Part shown: positions 15,469 through 21,671 of the stretch, piece after piece | How the letters are laid out: each line of letters starts with the position of its first letter | How positions within the stretch are numbered: the first letter of the stretch is position 1 | Origin: a virus | Direction: 5' to 3' (one strand) | Virus record (IMG/VR): IMGVR_UViG_3300035698_007449 | Coordinates: 1-39,998 of that record | DNA length: 39,998 nucleotides | Made by a program: the position numbers and the translations under genes | Notes under the pieces: generated by a model | What the model saw: only the letters and a program-made list of their open reading frames with translations | What the model was told of the DNA's origin: nothing | Database searches by the model: none

Positions 15469-15650
15469 AGAAACCAGTCGAACTTGAATGTAGAAAGTGT
15501 GGGCATAGATTCACTGAATATATTGAGTTGCCTATGGATATGCGTGCAGCTCTATCGCGGATGAAGGGATGGGAGATTTGCCCTAAGTGCGGAGCTGGGA
15601 AGAAGTATATCTGCATGGTCGGTGGGGTCTTTCAAGTAGACGATGAATAA
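15465..15650 (+). CDS. Zinc-ribbon protein
   Basis: This 61-residue protein has CRKC at 9-12 and CPKC at 39-42, a standard zinc ribbon, followed by a short beta end. Packed between small early genes. Function unknown. Confidence 0.65.
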   Translation: MKKPVELECRKCGHRFTEYIELPMDMRAALSRMKGWEICPKCGAGKKYICMVGGVFQVDDE

Positions 15651-15675
15651 TGAGAATAATGAAGGAGAGACTACA

Positions 15676-16326
15676 ATGAAAGAGACACCCATCATAATGT
15701 CAACAGAGATGGTCAAGGCCATTCTTGACGGGGACAAGACCATGACGCGCAGGACATGGGGGCTTGAGAAGATAAACAAGAATCCTAATGCTTGGGAATT
15801 ATGCCCACCGAATGTTAGGGAGTATTGGTTTTTCCGTAACAAAGTAACTGGGGATTTTCTACAGATCAAATGCCCCTACGGTGGAGTAGGCGATTGGATT
15901 TGGTGTAAAGAGACTTGGGATTACATTTTTGGAGACGAAGGGGATTATCTTATATACAAAGCTGATAATGAGAGCCTTGAATGGTTCAATGAACGCAAAA
16001 AACAAGGTTCTAAAATAACTTGGAAGCCCTCAATCCACATGCGCAAGAAAGATGCTCGAATCTGGCGGCAGATTACCGAGGTCAGGGCTGAGAGGTCGCA
16101 AAGTATAACAGAGGAAGATGCCAAGAGTGAGGGCGTTGAAATTGAAAGTTATATGGTTTATATGCCCTATTACAAGCACTGGCAACTTCCTGAACATTGG
16201 ACTGTCAAAGAAGGTAGTTATCTAGTTGGTTATCGGGCTGCTTTTGCAGCTTTATGGGACTCCCTCAATGCCAAGAGAGGCCACGGCTGGGATAGGAATG
16301 TTTGGGTATGGGTGATTAGCTGGTAG
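15676..16326 (+). CDS. ASCH-like phage protein
   Basis: I start at ATG 15676, which has AAGGAGAG at good spacing; an earlier in-frame ATG at 15643 lies in the previous gene. The 216-residue product has the hallmarks of a common phage family: PIIMSTEMVKAILDGDKTMTRR, CPYGGVGDWIWCKETW, WKPSIHMRKKDARIW, ITEVRAERSQSITEEDAKSEG and FAALWDSLNAKRGHGW. These proteins resemble ASCH/PUA-like RNA- or modified-base-binding domains. The biochemical role in phages is not established. Confidence 0.75.
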   Translation: MKETPIIMSTEMVKAILDGDKTMTRRTWGLEKINKNPNAWELCPPNVREYWFFRNKVTGDFLQIKCPYGGVGDWIWCKETWDYIFGDEGDYLIYKADNESLEWFNERKKQGSKITWKPSIHMRKKDARIWRQITEVRAERSQSITEEDAKSEGVEIESYMVYMPYYKHWQLPEHWTVKEGSYLVGYRAAFAALWDSLNAKRGHGWDRNVWVWVISW

Positions 16327-16347
16327 AATGATGAGGAGACGGCTTGA

Positions 16348-16728
16348 ATGATGACAAACATAACACCAATTGAGGACTGCCCTTCTTTTCCGGGATGTAG
16401 CGCACCCCTTTGCCCGCTGGCTGATAACTTGGAGTATTGCGTCTTTTACCCGGATGAACCAATATGCACCTCTACAAAGTTCAGGGAGCCTTGGGTGAAG
16501 ATTCAAAGACGTATAGCAAGGCGGACCAAGTGTAATGCCGACGTCGGCTATTTTACAGTAAAGATGCTCGAGTCAATCACGGCGGTAACAGCCGCCATTA
16601 AGGGGATCAATCCAGAGTTTGATGCGTCAGAGCGGGCATGGGTGGGACGGCGTGCAAAGAGGGGTCCAGCAGCCCGAAGACAGGTCAACACTGCCACAAA
16701 CAGGGGTATGGTGCTCTCTCATAGCTAG
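16348..16728 (+). CDS. Cysteine-rich phage protein
   Basis: This is 126 residues; the start could be either of two tandem ATGs (16348 or 16351), with GAGGAG upstream. The N-terminal 40 residues hold six cysteines (C11, C17, C22, then C31 and C40 among them) in a pattern CSAPLCPL...YPDEPIC that I recognise from other phage genomes without a function. The C-terminal half is basic and helical, suited to nucleic-acid contact. Confidence 0.6.
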   Translation: MMTNITPIEDCPSFPGCSAPLCPLADNLEYCVFYPDEPICTSTKFREPWVKIQRRIARRTKCNADVGYFTVKMLESITAVTAAIKGINPEFDASERAWVGRRAKRGPAARRQVNTATNRGMVLSHS

Positions 16729-16731
16729 GAT

Positions 16732-16791
16732 ATGGCCTTTGAAATGCGACAGGGGTATTGTGGTTATTGTCGAGGGTTAAGAAATGGCTGA
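16732..16791 (+). CDS. Possible 19-residue CxxC peptide
   Basis: A short frame with a CGYC motif starts after AGGAT and overlaps the start of the next gene. The overlap and cysteine pair are suggestive given the many small zinc proteins here, but the length makes it uncertain. Confidence 0.25.
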   Translation: MAFEMRQGYCGYCRGLRNG

Positions 16792-17080
16792 CAAATTATG
16801 GAAGAGCGTGGAAAGAAAGCTGGCCAAGATACTAGGTGGTAAGCGAGTGCCGGTCAACAGCACTGATGGTATCAAGTGCGATATTACTTGTCCCGTCTGG
16901 AGTGTTGAGGTTAAGGAACGGAAGCGATTGCCCGTACTCTTGAAGGATACGGTAGCACAGGCAAGGCGTAACTGCGAAGATGGCAAGCTGGCGATCGCCG
17001 TCCTCCATGAAAAGGGAAAGCCCCACGATTCGGATATAGTAGCGGTTCAGTTATCAGATTGGATTAGTTGGTATGGATAA
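16784..17080 (+). CDS. PD-(D/E)XK nuclease, resolvase-like
   Basis: This 98-residue protein has E10 in the first helix, D33 in IKCDIT, and E42-x-K44 in WSVEVKERKRLP, the order of a PD-(D/E)XK active site. A helix with QARRN and a strand AIAVLHEK follow. Size and order resemble Holliday-junction resolvase-like phage nucleases of the Hjc style. A role in resolving replication or recombination intermediates before packaging is likely but inferred. Confidence 0.65.
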   Translation: MADKLWKSVERKLAKILGGKRVPVNSTDGIKCDITCPVWSVEVKERKRLPVLLKDTVAQARRNCEDGKLAIAVLHEKGKPHDSDIVAVQLSDWISWYG

Positions 17081-17110
17081 GCCTTATCGAGATAGCCGAA
17101 GGAGGGATAT

Positions 17111-17314
17111 ATGAAAGATAAAATCAGTATAAGATGGCAGATAGTATTGATTGCATCCCTTGTGTTCTACGGATGTCTAGGTATTGCAGGTCTTTTCTAT
17201 GGATATGAGAGCTTTGGGCAAAGACTTATCCATCTACTGCAAACTATATGTGTCACCATTTGGGCGGCATATATTATATTTAAGGTATTACTCAAGAGTG
17301 ACCAATCGGTATAG
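17111..17314 (+). CDS. Two-helix small membrane protein
   Basis: This is 67 residues; AAGGAGGG precedes the ATG. Two hydrophobic segments at about 10-29 and 41-60 are separated by a short polar loop with GYESFGQR. No cleavable signal was seen. A holin or superinfection-exclusion role is possible, but its early position does not decide. Confidence 0.55.
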   Translation: MKDKISIRWQIVLIASLVFYGCLGIAGLFYGYESFGQRLIHLLQTICVTIWAAYIIFKVLLKSDQSV

Positions 17315-17334
17315 GCAAACAGTAATGGAGTTAT
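17310..17334 (+). repeat. Second copy of a 25-base intergenic segment (first at 7935-7959)
   Basis: The 25 bases from TATAGG to TTAT at 17310-17334 match 7935-7959 at 23 positions; the core GGCAAACAGTAA is identical. In both places the segment begins in the end of one gene and leads toward a small gene. It may be a protein or RNA site, or a trace of recombination. Confidence 0.6.
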
Positions 17335-17354
17335 CATGTTAAAGGCTAGGTGAA

Positions 17355-17537
17355 ATGCTGATAATTAAGTTTCACAATGACGGAACCGGCGGTGAGCAGA
17401 TGGGGAATTATGATGTAGTTGCCCGTGTGAACTACGAGACAATCTATACGGGGAGAGTAGAAGGGCATCACAGGGAACTTGGCTGGCTTTCGCTGGTTAG
17501 GAGGTGGATTGAACAGGAAAAGGATAAGACCATCTAA
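17355..17537 (+). CDS. Small hypothetical protein
   Basis: This 60-residue protein starts at ATG 17355 with AGGTGA just ahead. It contains HNDGTGGEQMGNYDVVARVN and RVEGHHRELGWLSLVRRW, a beta-then-helix pattern I recognise from other phage early regions without a function. It is followed by about 100 bases with no gene. Confidence 0.6.
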   Translation: MLIIKFHNDGTGGEQMGNYDVVARVNYETIYTGRVEGHHRELGWLSLVRRWIEQEKDKTI

Positions 17538-17638
17538 AGGCTAATCTGATAGCGTTAAACAGCAAGCTATATCTGCTTACCATACAGAAGCCGAGGCCGC
17601 TTAGTGTTTAACAGTTTTGAATAAGAAGGAGGTGTGAC

Positions 17639-18016
17639 ATGAACAAGGTCTACATAGTAACACAGGGTGACTACAGTGATTATAGGATAGAGGCAGTCTA
17701 TACGGACAAGAAAATGGCTGATGAGTATGCAAGAAGGGGTGGTGATGATTATACGGTTGAGGAGCGTAAATTAAATGCACCTATACCTAGGGTACAAATC
17801 GGTGTGATTATGAACAAGAATGGGGAGGCCCGGGCATACCAAACATTTGGGCAAAGGCGTGGTCTACGGTGGTTTTTTGGCGATGACCTTTGGTGGGCCG
17901 TCAATACAGATGATAAAGAGAGGGCCATAAAGGTAGTGAACGAGAAGCGAACGCAGATATTGGCACTTGGTATATGGGGGGATGAGGCAAAGGTTCGAGA
18001 GATGGTGAAGCAGTAA
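17639..18016 (+). CDS. Phage protein with YIVTQGDYSDY motif
   Basis: This is 125 residues, with AAGGAGGTG before the ATG. The opening KVYIVTQGDYSDYRIEAVYT, followed by KKMADEYARR, is a widespread small phage/bacterial domain of unknown role (DUF7336-like in look). The C-terminal part is Trp-rich then helical. It is the last plus-strand early gene and converges with the minus-strand operon. Confidence 0.65.
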   Translation: MNKVYIVTQGDYSDYRIEAVYTDKKMADEYARRGGDDYTVEERKLNAPIPRVQIGVIMNKNGEARAYQTFGQRRGLRWFFGDDLWWAVNTDDKERAIKVVNEKRTQILALGIWGDEAKVREMVKQ

Positions 18017-18079
18017 GCCTTATGCCACAGGCATTGTTCACAAGCCCGGTTAGTTTGACGGCTGGCCGCGCTTACTTAT

Positions 18080-18214
18080 TTACTTATCCGCTTTTGTCTC
18101 CTCTTTCGCCCATTGGCATCCGCACTTTCGGCACCAGTAGTCGTTAGTAGTGATGCGATAGCGTATTTCCGTACTACCGCAGTCAGGACACTTTGGTTTG
18201 TGTTTCTGTTCCAT
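18080..18214 (-). CDS. Zinc-ribbon protein, last gene of minus operon
   Basis: This is a 44-residue protein. CPDCG at 9-13 and CRKCG at 28-32 form a compact zinc ribbon of the transposase/TFIIS style. GAGGAGGT precedes the ATG, and the start shares a base with the stop of the upstream gene (TAATG). Function unknown. Confidence 0.7.
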   Translation of the reverse strand: MEQKHKPKCPDCGSTEIRYRITTNDYWCRKCGCQWAKEETKADK

Positions 18215-18399
18215 TAGTGTACCTCCTCTTGTATTTTACCATCTGCTTTGGCAAGAGCCTTTCTCCCCTTTTCCCTTGCAAGTGCACTATTACGGTCTTT
18301 CAAAATATCTTGTAATGCCTTATACATATCCCTGAAGGTTTCCTCGCTATATTTTAATGGTCTTGTCGGTATTGGCTTGCTGCTCTCAGTATATTTCAT
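18214..18399 (-). CDS. Small helical basic protein
   Basis: Three ATGs stand in a row after GAGGAG; I take the third, giving 61 residues (the first would be 18405). The product is almost all helix and Lys/Arg/Glu-rich, with DMYKALQDILKDRNSALAREK. The start lies in the end of the upstream gene, near a hairpin at 18413-18440. Function unknown. Confidence 0.6.
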   Translation of the reverse strand: MKYTESSKPIPTRPLKYSEETFRDMYKALQDILKDRNSALAREKGRKALAKADGKIQEEVH

Positions 18400-18601
18400 C
18401 ATCATCTCCTCTGCCTGGCCGAGTAGTCCCGGAGTCAGGCTTATTCTTTGGGATATACCCATCAGGATACCATCTTTTGCAACATGTGCATGGGTCTGGA
18501 GCACTAAGAGCATAATCTGTATATTCAGTCAATTTTAGGGATTCGTTATACTCTCTAAGCTCTTCGTAAAATTTGCAGTTCTTTGACTTGCAAGCTGGCA
18601 T
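18386..18601 (-). CDS. Cysteine-containing small protein
   Basis: This is 71 residues. C4 and C9 in the N-terminal part and C38, C40, C41 in DPCTCCKRW suggest a metal site. GAGGAGAA lies about ten bases before the start. Its last twenty codons read straight through the hairpin element at 18413-18440, unlike the other copies of the element, where the upstream gene stops inside it. That may mean the element arrived in, or altered, the 3' end of this gene. Confidence 0.55.
   Translation of the reverse strand: MPACKSKNCKFYEELREYNESLKLTEYTDYALSAPDPCTCCKRWYPDGYIPKNKPDSGTTRPGRGDDDEIY
18413..18440 (-). other. Intercistronic hairpin, copy A
   Basis: On the minus-strand RNA, outer arms GCCUG/CAGGC enclose inner arms CCGGG/CUCGG, which pair with one G-U. 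On the plus strand the same position would be an A-C mismatch, so minus-strand RNA is the better-folded form. AGAGGAG and a triple ATG follow directly. Confidence 0.6.
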
Positions 18602-18618
18602 CTCTATTATTCTCCTCT

Positions 18619-18642
18619 GCCTGTCCTATCTAGGCGTCAGGC
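18619..18642 (-). other. Intercistronic hairpin, copy B
   Basis: The outer arms GCCUG/CAGGC are as in copies A and C; the inner arms are CCU/AGG with a tetraloop. The UGA in the left arm is the stop of the upstream gene. AGAGGAG follows the right arm. Confidence 0.6.
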
Positions 18643-18885
18643 TTGGCTATTCAGTATTTGGTATGCTCTGTCTAGTATATGACATGCTGCCCTCCGTTCG
18701 CCTTCTGAAATCTCATTGTTTTTTGCCATTGAATCAAATACCAATGCTATAAAACCTAACTCAAATCCCTGCCTTCTAGGTATAACGGTGCGCAACCGCT
18801 TCAGCCCATCCTTAATCTCGTCTACCAGAATTTGATTAGGTACAGAACCAAGATACTGCTTCTTGAAGTAAATATCATTTGTCAT
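18637..18885 (-). CDS. Helical hypothetical protein
   Basis: The start is chosen at the third of three tandem ATGs (82 residues); the first is at 18891. The product is largely helical, with LVDEIKDGLKRL and a C-terminal amphipathic helix (ERRAACHILDRAYQIL). Hairpin copy C lies just upstream and its stop lies in hairpin copy B. No known motif was seen. Confidence 0.6.
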   Translation of the reverse strand: MTNDIYFKKQYLGSVPNQILVDEIKDGLKRLRTVIPRRQGFELGFIALVFDSMAKNNEISEGERRAACHILDRAYQILNSQA

Positions 18886-18898
18886 CATCATCTCTTCT

Positions 18899-18926
18899 GC
18901 CTGTCTCGGTGATCCGAGAGTCAGGC
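18899..18926 (-). other. Intercistronic hairpin, copy C
   Basis: Outer arms GCCUG/CAGGC; inner arms CUCGG/CCGAG, perfectly paired around a four-base loop. The UGA stop of the upstream gene is in the left arm, and AGAAGAG plus a triple ATG follow the right arm. Confidence 0.65.
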
Positions 18927-19166
18927 TATAATCTCCTGTAATGATTGTATTCTAGCTACTGCGCCTTCTGTGTCTAGTTTCAATATATCCATTCCGACAG
19001 GGCAGAACCTGGCAAAGCTAAACTGGTGGCTTGCACACTCTTTTGGTCGCCGTGGATAGATTTCGCAGGTTGCTAGGTTGCCTTTCATAGTTAGGTGTGG
19101 GCAAGGATTGGGTACTGATAGCGGTGGCATTGTCCTGCAACATTCGCCACATCTTAGGCAGTACAT
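18921..19166 (-). CDS. CxxCxxCC-type metal-cluster protein (YkgJ-like)
   Basis: I start at ATG 19166 (81 residues), which overlaps the end of the upstream gene; a longer frame from 19265 would run through that gene. The sequence CLRCGECCRTMP at 3-14 followed by NPCPHLTMKGNLATCEIYPRRPKECASHQF is the signature of the YkgJ/CxxCxxCC family of Fe- or Zn-cluster proteins. The family's chemistry is not firmly known. It is an unusual passenger in a phage and may be a host-benefit gene. Confidence 0.75.
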   Translation of the reverse strand: MYCLRCGECCRTMPPLSVPNPCPHLTMKGNLATCEIYPRRPKECASHQFSFARFCPVGMDILKLDTEGAVARIQSLQEIIA

Positions 19167-19344
19167 CTCATTCCCCTTTTGCCTCGTAGCAGATGTACTT
19201 GAATCTCCGCCCGTCATAGCGTGTCTTAGGCGTACCATATTTGGGGTAGTAATGTAGATTGCCACATTCGGAGCATAAATGCTGGAACATACAGTATAGT
19301 TTTGTCGGGTTGCGCCTAAATGGTATCGGTCTTACTTTCATCAT
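19159..19344 (-). CDS. Cysteine-bearing small protein
   Basis: This is 61 residues from the first of two tandem ATGs, with GAGAGGAG upstream. CSECG at 24-28, then C52 and C59, suggest a loose zinc site around aromatic residues (HYYPKYGTPKTRYDGRRFKY). The final codons overlap the next start by eight bases, implying coupling to the YkgJ-like gene. Function unknown. Confidence 0.6.
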
Positions 19345-19354
19345 CTCCTCTCTT

Positions 19355-19367
19355 GGCTAATCTAGCC
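19355..19367 (-). other. Small hairpin before the second minus-operon gene
   Basis: GGCTA/TAGCC arms with a three-base loop lie immediately before AAGAGAGGAG and the start at 19344. The sequence differs from copies A-C but the position is the same. Confidence 0.45.
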
Positions 19368-19390
19368 GCTTATGGCCACTACCGGATAGA

Positions 19391-19561
19391 CTAGGCAGTG
19401 TATCGTACAACCATGTCCTTTGTCTGATAATGCGTCCCCATGACTGCGTTGTAGGTTTCCACTTGGTCATTATTACCTTCAAGATAAGGGTTAAAGAAAG
19501 CATGTTCGTGTAATGTGTTTTTGCCCTTTGGCTTTACCCACGCCCATTGTCTAATCTTCAT
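19391..19561 (-). CDS. First gene of the minus operon, unknown
   Basis: This is 56 residues; AGGAGGT lies seven bases before the ATG, and a strong minus-strand promoter lies 33 bases upstream. The product has an aromatic, basic start (MKIRQWAWVKPKGKNTLHEHAFF) and no cysteine. The family is not recognised. Confidence 0.6.
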   Translation of the reverse strand: MKIRQWAWVKPKGKNTLHEHAFFNPYLEGNNDQVETYNAVMGTHYQTKDMVVRYTA

Positions 19562-19593
19562 TCTCTTTACCTCCTGTTTTCTAGCCTATGCAT

Positions 19594-19622
19594 ACAATAG
19601 CACACACCCACACCCTTGTCAA
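19594..19622 (-). promoter_or_regulatory. Promoter of the minus operon
   Basis: Read on the minus strand, TTGACA (19622-19617), a 17-base spacer and TATTGT (19599-19594) with TG one base before it. It matches the other promoters of this genome closely. Confidence 0.75.
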
Positions 19623-19636
19623 GCTCTTATCCGAGC

Positions 19637-19674
19637 ACTATATGTAGTATGTGGCTGGTTTACGTTGTAGCTAC
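19637..19674. promoter_or_regulatory. Candidate operators between divergent promoters
   Basis: Two short symmetric sites, ACTATATGTAGT (19637-19648, two mismatches) and GTAGCTAC (19667-19674, perfect), lie between the divergent -35 boxes. They could bind a regulator of both operons. Symmetry is the only evidence. Confidence 0.3.
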
Positions 19675-19678
19675 GGCC

Positions 19679-19708
19679 TTGACAAAAACATGCATCTTGT
19701 GGTATTCT
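19679..19708 (+). promoter_or_regulatory. Promoter of the packaging/head operon
   Basis: TTGACA at 19679-19684, an 18-base spacer, and TATTCT at 19703-19708 with TG one base before it. It would drive the TerS-like gene at 19785 and the genes that follow. Confidence 0.65.
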
Positions 19709-19784
19709 TAGAGATTAGTGTTGCATTTTCTTTTTTCATCCGCATTTGAAAACCTTATTTTTCCCCATTCAAAATGAGCTTATT

Positions 19785-20231
19785 ATGGCTGGTGTTAAGG
19801 GTAAGTCAGGACGTAAGAAGTTACCTACTAATGCCCTAAAGGATAGATTAGAACAGCTTGGCGGTGATATACCAGGTATTATAGATGTATTCTTAGATGA
19901 AGCTCTAGGAAAGCCCATTATATGTCAGTTCTGCGGGAAAGAGACGGGCAAAAAGCAAATTGACCGGGAAGCTGGCAAAACCTTGATAGAGTTGAAACTA
20001 GGTAAGCCAAAGCAAGTCTCAGAGATAGACTTGATGGCCAGGACTGAGCTCACCAGCGGCCAGGCTTTGAAGATGTACGCACAGATACAAGGCTACGCAG
20101 ATCAGTATGCAGCCCAAGACCCCGGGCCACTACTCGACCAGGTGAAGCTGTTAACTGTAGCTTCGAAGAGTGCCCAGAACCAAGCTTCTGGGTCCTATCA
20201 GGTACAGGATGATGAACCAATACAGGAATAG
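19785..20231 (+). CDS. Terminase small subunit-like protein
   Basis: I start at ATG 19785 (148 residues), opening MAGVKGKSGRKKLPTNALKDRLEQLGG, which resembles the Gly-Lys-rich start of many TerS proteins; an in-frame TTG at 19746 is less likely. A CQFC pair near residues 46-49 and helical segments follow. TerS recognises phage DNA and feeds it to TerL. There is no clear ribosome binding site. The large subunit is 3.3 kb downstream, farther than usual, so identity is probable rather than certain. Confidence 0.6.
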   Translation: MAGVKGKSGRKKLPTNALKDRLEQLGGDIPGIIDVFLDEALGKPIICQFCGKETGKKQIDREAGKTLIELKLGKPKQVSEIDLMARTELTSGQALKMYAQIQGYADQYAAQDPGPLLDQVKLLTVASKSAQNQASGSYQVQDDEPIQE

Positions 20232-20447
20232 AACCCCCTATGTACCCCTATGGTGGCCCAAGCTGGCGCCAATCTACCAGGTACAACGCTGCTATGTAGC
20301 CCTATCTGGGGCACGGGTAAGTCTCTCGCACTCGATGGGGGGTGTCCTCCGACAGATATCCGTAGATATAGCTAAGGTAGTCTCCAGCCCGATTAGTCCA
20401 AAATCCAGTTTAAGGTTATGTCAAGTAAGAGAAAGGAGGATTAAGGT

Positions 20448-20672
20448 ATGAGGGTACCGGAACTGACGGCGAAGATACAGTTGGGATGCGATCCGAATGA
20501 TGAGGTATTGATGTATCGGATAGCAGTGAAGGGGAGGAAAGGAGAGGCATTGTTAACAGGGGGTGCGCTACGGGTGCCACCAGACATGGCTCTCCCATGC
20601 GACTGCTGTGAAGGTACTGGGGTGCGAATGGGTTTGGAGTGTCCGTGTTGCGGTGGTACGGGCCGAGGTTGA
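20448..20672 (+). CDS. DnaJ-type zinc-finger small protein
   Basis: This is 74 residues, with AAAGGAGG before the ATG. The C-terminal CDCCEGTGVRMGLECPCCGGTG has two CxxCxGxG-type repeats, the pattern of one DnaJ zinc-finger half. The N-terminal half is beta-rich. It lacks any J domain. Function in the phage is unknown. Confidence 0.65.
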   Translation: MRVPELTAKIQLGCDPNDEVLMYRIAVKGRKGEALLTGGALRVPPDMALPCDCCEGTGVRMGLECPCCGGTGRG

Positions 20673-20673
20673 G

Positions 20674-20811
20674 ATGAACAGTAGAATATCTCGCAAGATT
20701 CGCCAGGGGAGTAGACGCAATTGGCGGTCGTATTATAGGCAGATCAAGAAAGAGCCGTTTAAGGTGCGGTTTCGCATAGCTTGGTTCATTCTTTTCGGTA
20801 GATACTCATAG
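20674..20811 (+). CDS. Small basic protein
   Basis: This is 45 residues starting two bases after the previous stop; a longer frame from 20563 would overlap the gene before it and is rejected. Arg/Lys-rich throughout, ending VRFRIAWFILFGRYS, a tail I have seen in other small phage proteins. Probably binds nucleic acid or membrane. Confidence 0.55.
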   Translation: MNSRISRKIRQGSRRNWRSYYRQIKKEPFKVRFRIAWFILFGRYS

Positions 20812-20820
20812 GAGGTAGAC

Positions 20821-21024
20821 ATGCTAGTAATAGTCAAGGTTCAAGGTGGGGAAGAGAATGAGAGGAAGGTGGCGCATATGCTTGAGGGGTTGCCGAATCT
20901 TGCGGGTGGTGAGCCCACCAGGATTGTGATTCTGCCGTGGTTTACGGAGTTCACTGAATTGCCTCGTGACCTCATTGAGAAAACAGTGAAGAGCTTGACT
21001 AAGTATTTGGCAGAGACTAAGTAG
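20821..21024 (+). CDS. Hypothetical protein
   Basis: This is 67 residues with AGGAGG six bases before the ATG. Beta-alpha-beta-alpha layout (MLVIVKVQ, helix, TRIVILPWF, helix LIEKTVKSLTKYL). No catalytic motif. Function unknown. Confidence 0.6.
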   Translation: MLVIVKVQGGEENERKVAHMLEGLPNLAGGEPTRIVILPWFTEFTELPRDLIEKTVKSLTKYLAETK

Positions 21025-21032
21025 GGGGAGAT

Positions 21033-21209
21033 ATGAAGTTGAAACTTCCGTATCTCGACTTTTACCTAAAGTTACCATTGCTGAGTATTGAGACTTCTGT
21101 ATGGATGGAACAGTATGACTGTGCAGTGTTTGAGTGGATTCATCTCTCAATCAGATTTTGGAAGTGGAAGTGGATGTTTAGATTATACAGACCTTGGAGG
21201 AGACATTAA
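21033..21209 (+). CDS. Aromatic-rich small protein
   Basis: This is 58 residues after GGGGGAG. It is rich in Leu, Trp and Phe, ending in FWKWKWMFRLYRPWRRH, a basic amphipathic tail that could lie on a membrane. The two flanking genes are close and in the same direction. The family is unknown. Confidence 0.5.
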   Translation: MKLKLPYLDFYLKLPLLSIETSVWMEQYDCAVFEWIHLSIRFWKWKWMFRLYRPWRRH

Positions 21210-21211
21210 CT

Positions 21212-21337
21212 ATGTGCAAATGTGAGAAATGCGGCAGGCCGTGTATGTGCGGGGACCGGTACTGCGAGGTCTGTATTCTGGACGCACCCGATGAAAGTCA
21301 GGTAACTACTGACAAGGGTAGCAAAGAACATGAATAA
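21212..21337 (+). CDS. Cysteine-rich mini-protein
   Basis: This is 41 residues with seven cysteines in the first 21 (C2, C4, C7, C11, C13, C18, C21) and an acidic tail. GGAGGAG lies about ten bases upstream. The density fits a metal-binding knob. Its end overlaps the next gene by eight bases. Confidence 0.55.
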   Translation: MCKCEKCGRPCMCGDRYCEVCILDAPDESQVTTDKGSKEHE

Positions 21338-21671
21338 GGACTTTGCTGAGTTCCAGAAACACTTTAAGCACTACCAGCAACGCTTTGGGCTTACTGGGTA
21401 CAAGGTGTATTTTAAGTATGAGCCTTCGAAAGATGTTTTTGCTTCGATAACTGTGACCCACCGTGAGATGGTCGCTACAGTTACTCTGAATAGTGAATTA
21501 CCAGACAAGGACAAACCCTTTAAGAATGTTAAGCGGGACGCAAAGCATGAAGCCCTGCATCTTCTCTTGATGAGATTGGAACAAGCTGGCTGCCGCAGGT
21601 ATGTGGCTGAAGACGAGATATATGAGGCCACAGAGGAATTGGTGTTTAAGCTAGAGGAACTTATCGAGTGA
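21330..21671 (+). CDS. Minimal zinc metallopeptidase-like protein (HExxH)
   Basis: This is 113 residues. HEALH at 73-77 is an HExxH zinc motif on a predicted helix, preceded by beta strands (KVYFKYEP, FASITVTHR, VATVTLNSEL) as in SprT-like minimal proteases. A glutamate near 102-103 in ATEELV could be the third ligand. Small phage proteins of this type are widespread; the substrate is unknown. It might act in head maturation or anti-host functions. Confidence 0.6.
   Translation: MNKDFAEFQKHFKHYQQRFGLTGYKVYFKYEPSKDVFASITVTHREMVATVTLNSELPDKDKPFKNVKRDAKHEALHLLLMRLEQAGCRRYVAEDEIYEATEELVFKLEELIE

Noticed and set aside
17554-17612. GTTAAACA/TGTTTAAC inverted repeat as a terminator
   Set aside because: The arms are perfect but 43 bases apart, with no U run; chance cannot be excluded in an AT-rich gap.
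20170-20451. 93-codon frame and a 41-codon frame (20250-20375) after the TerS-like gene
   Set aside because: Neither has a ribosome binding site; the first overlaps a better gene and the second is supported only by a chance GTGKS-like string. The 215-base gap is left without a gene.
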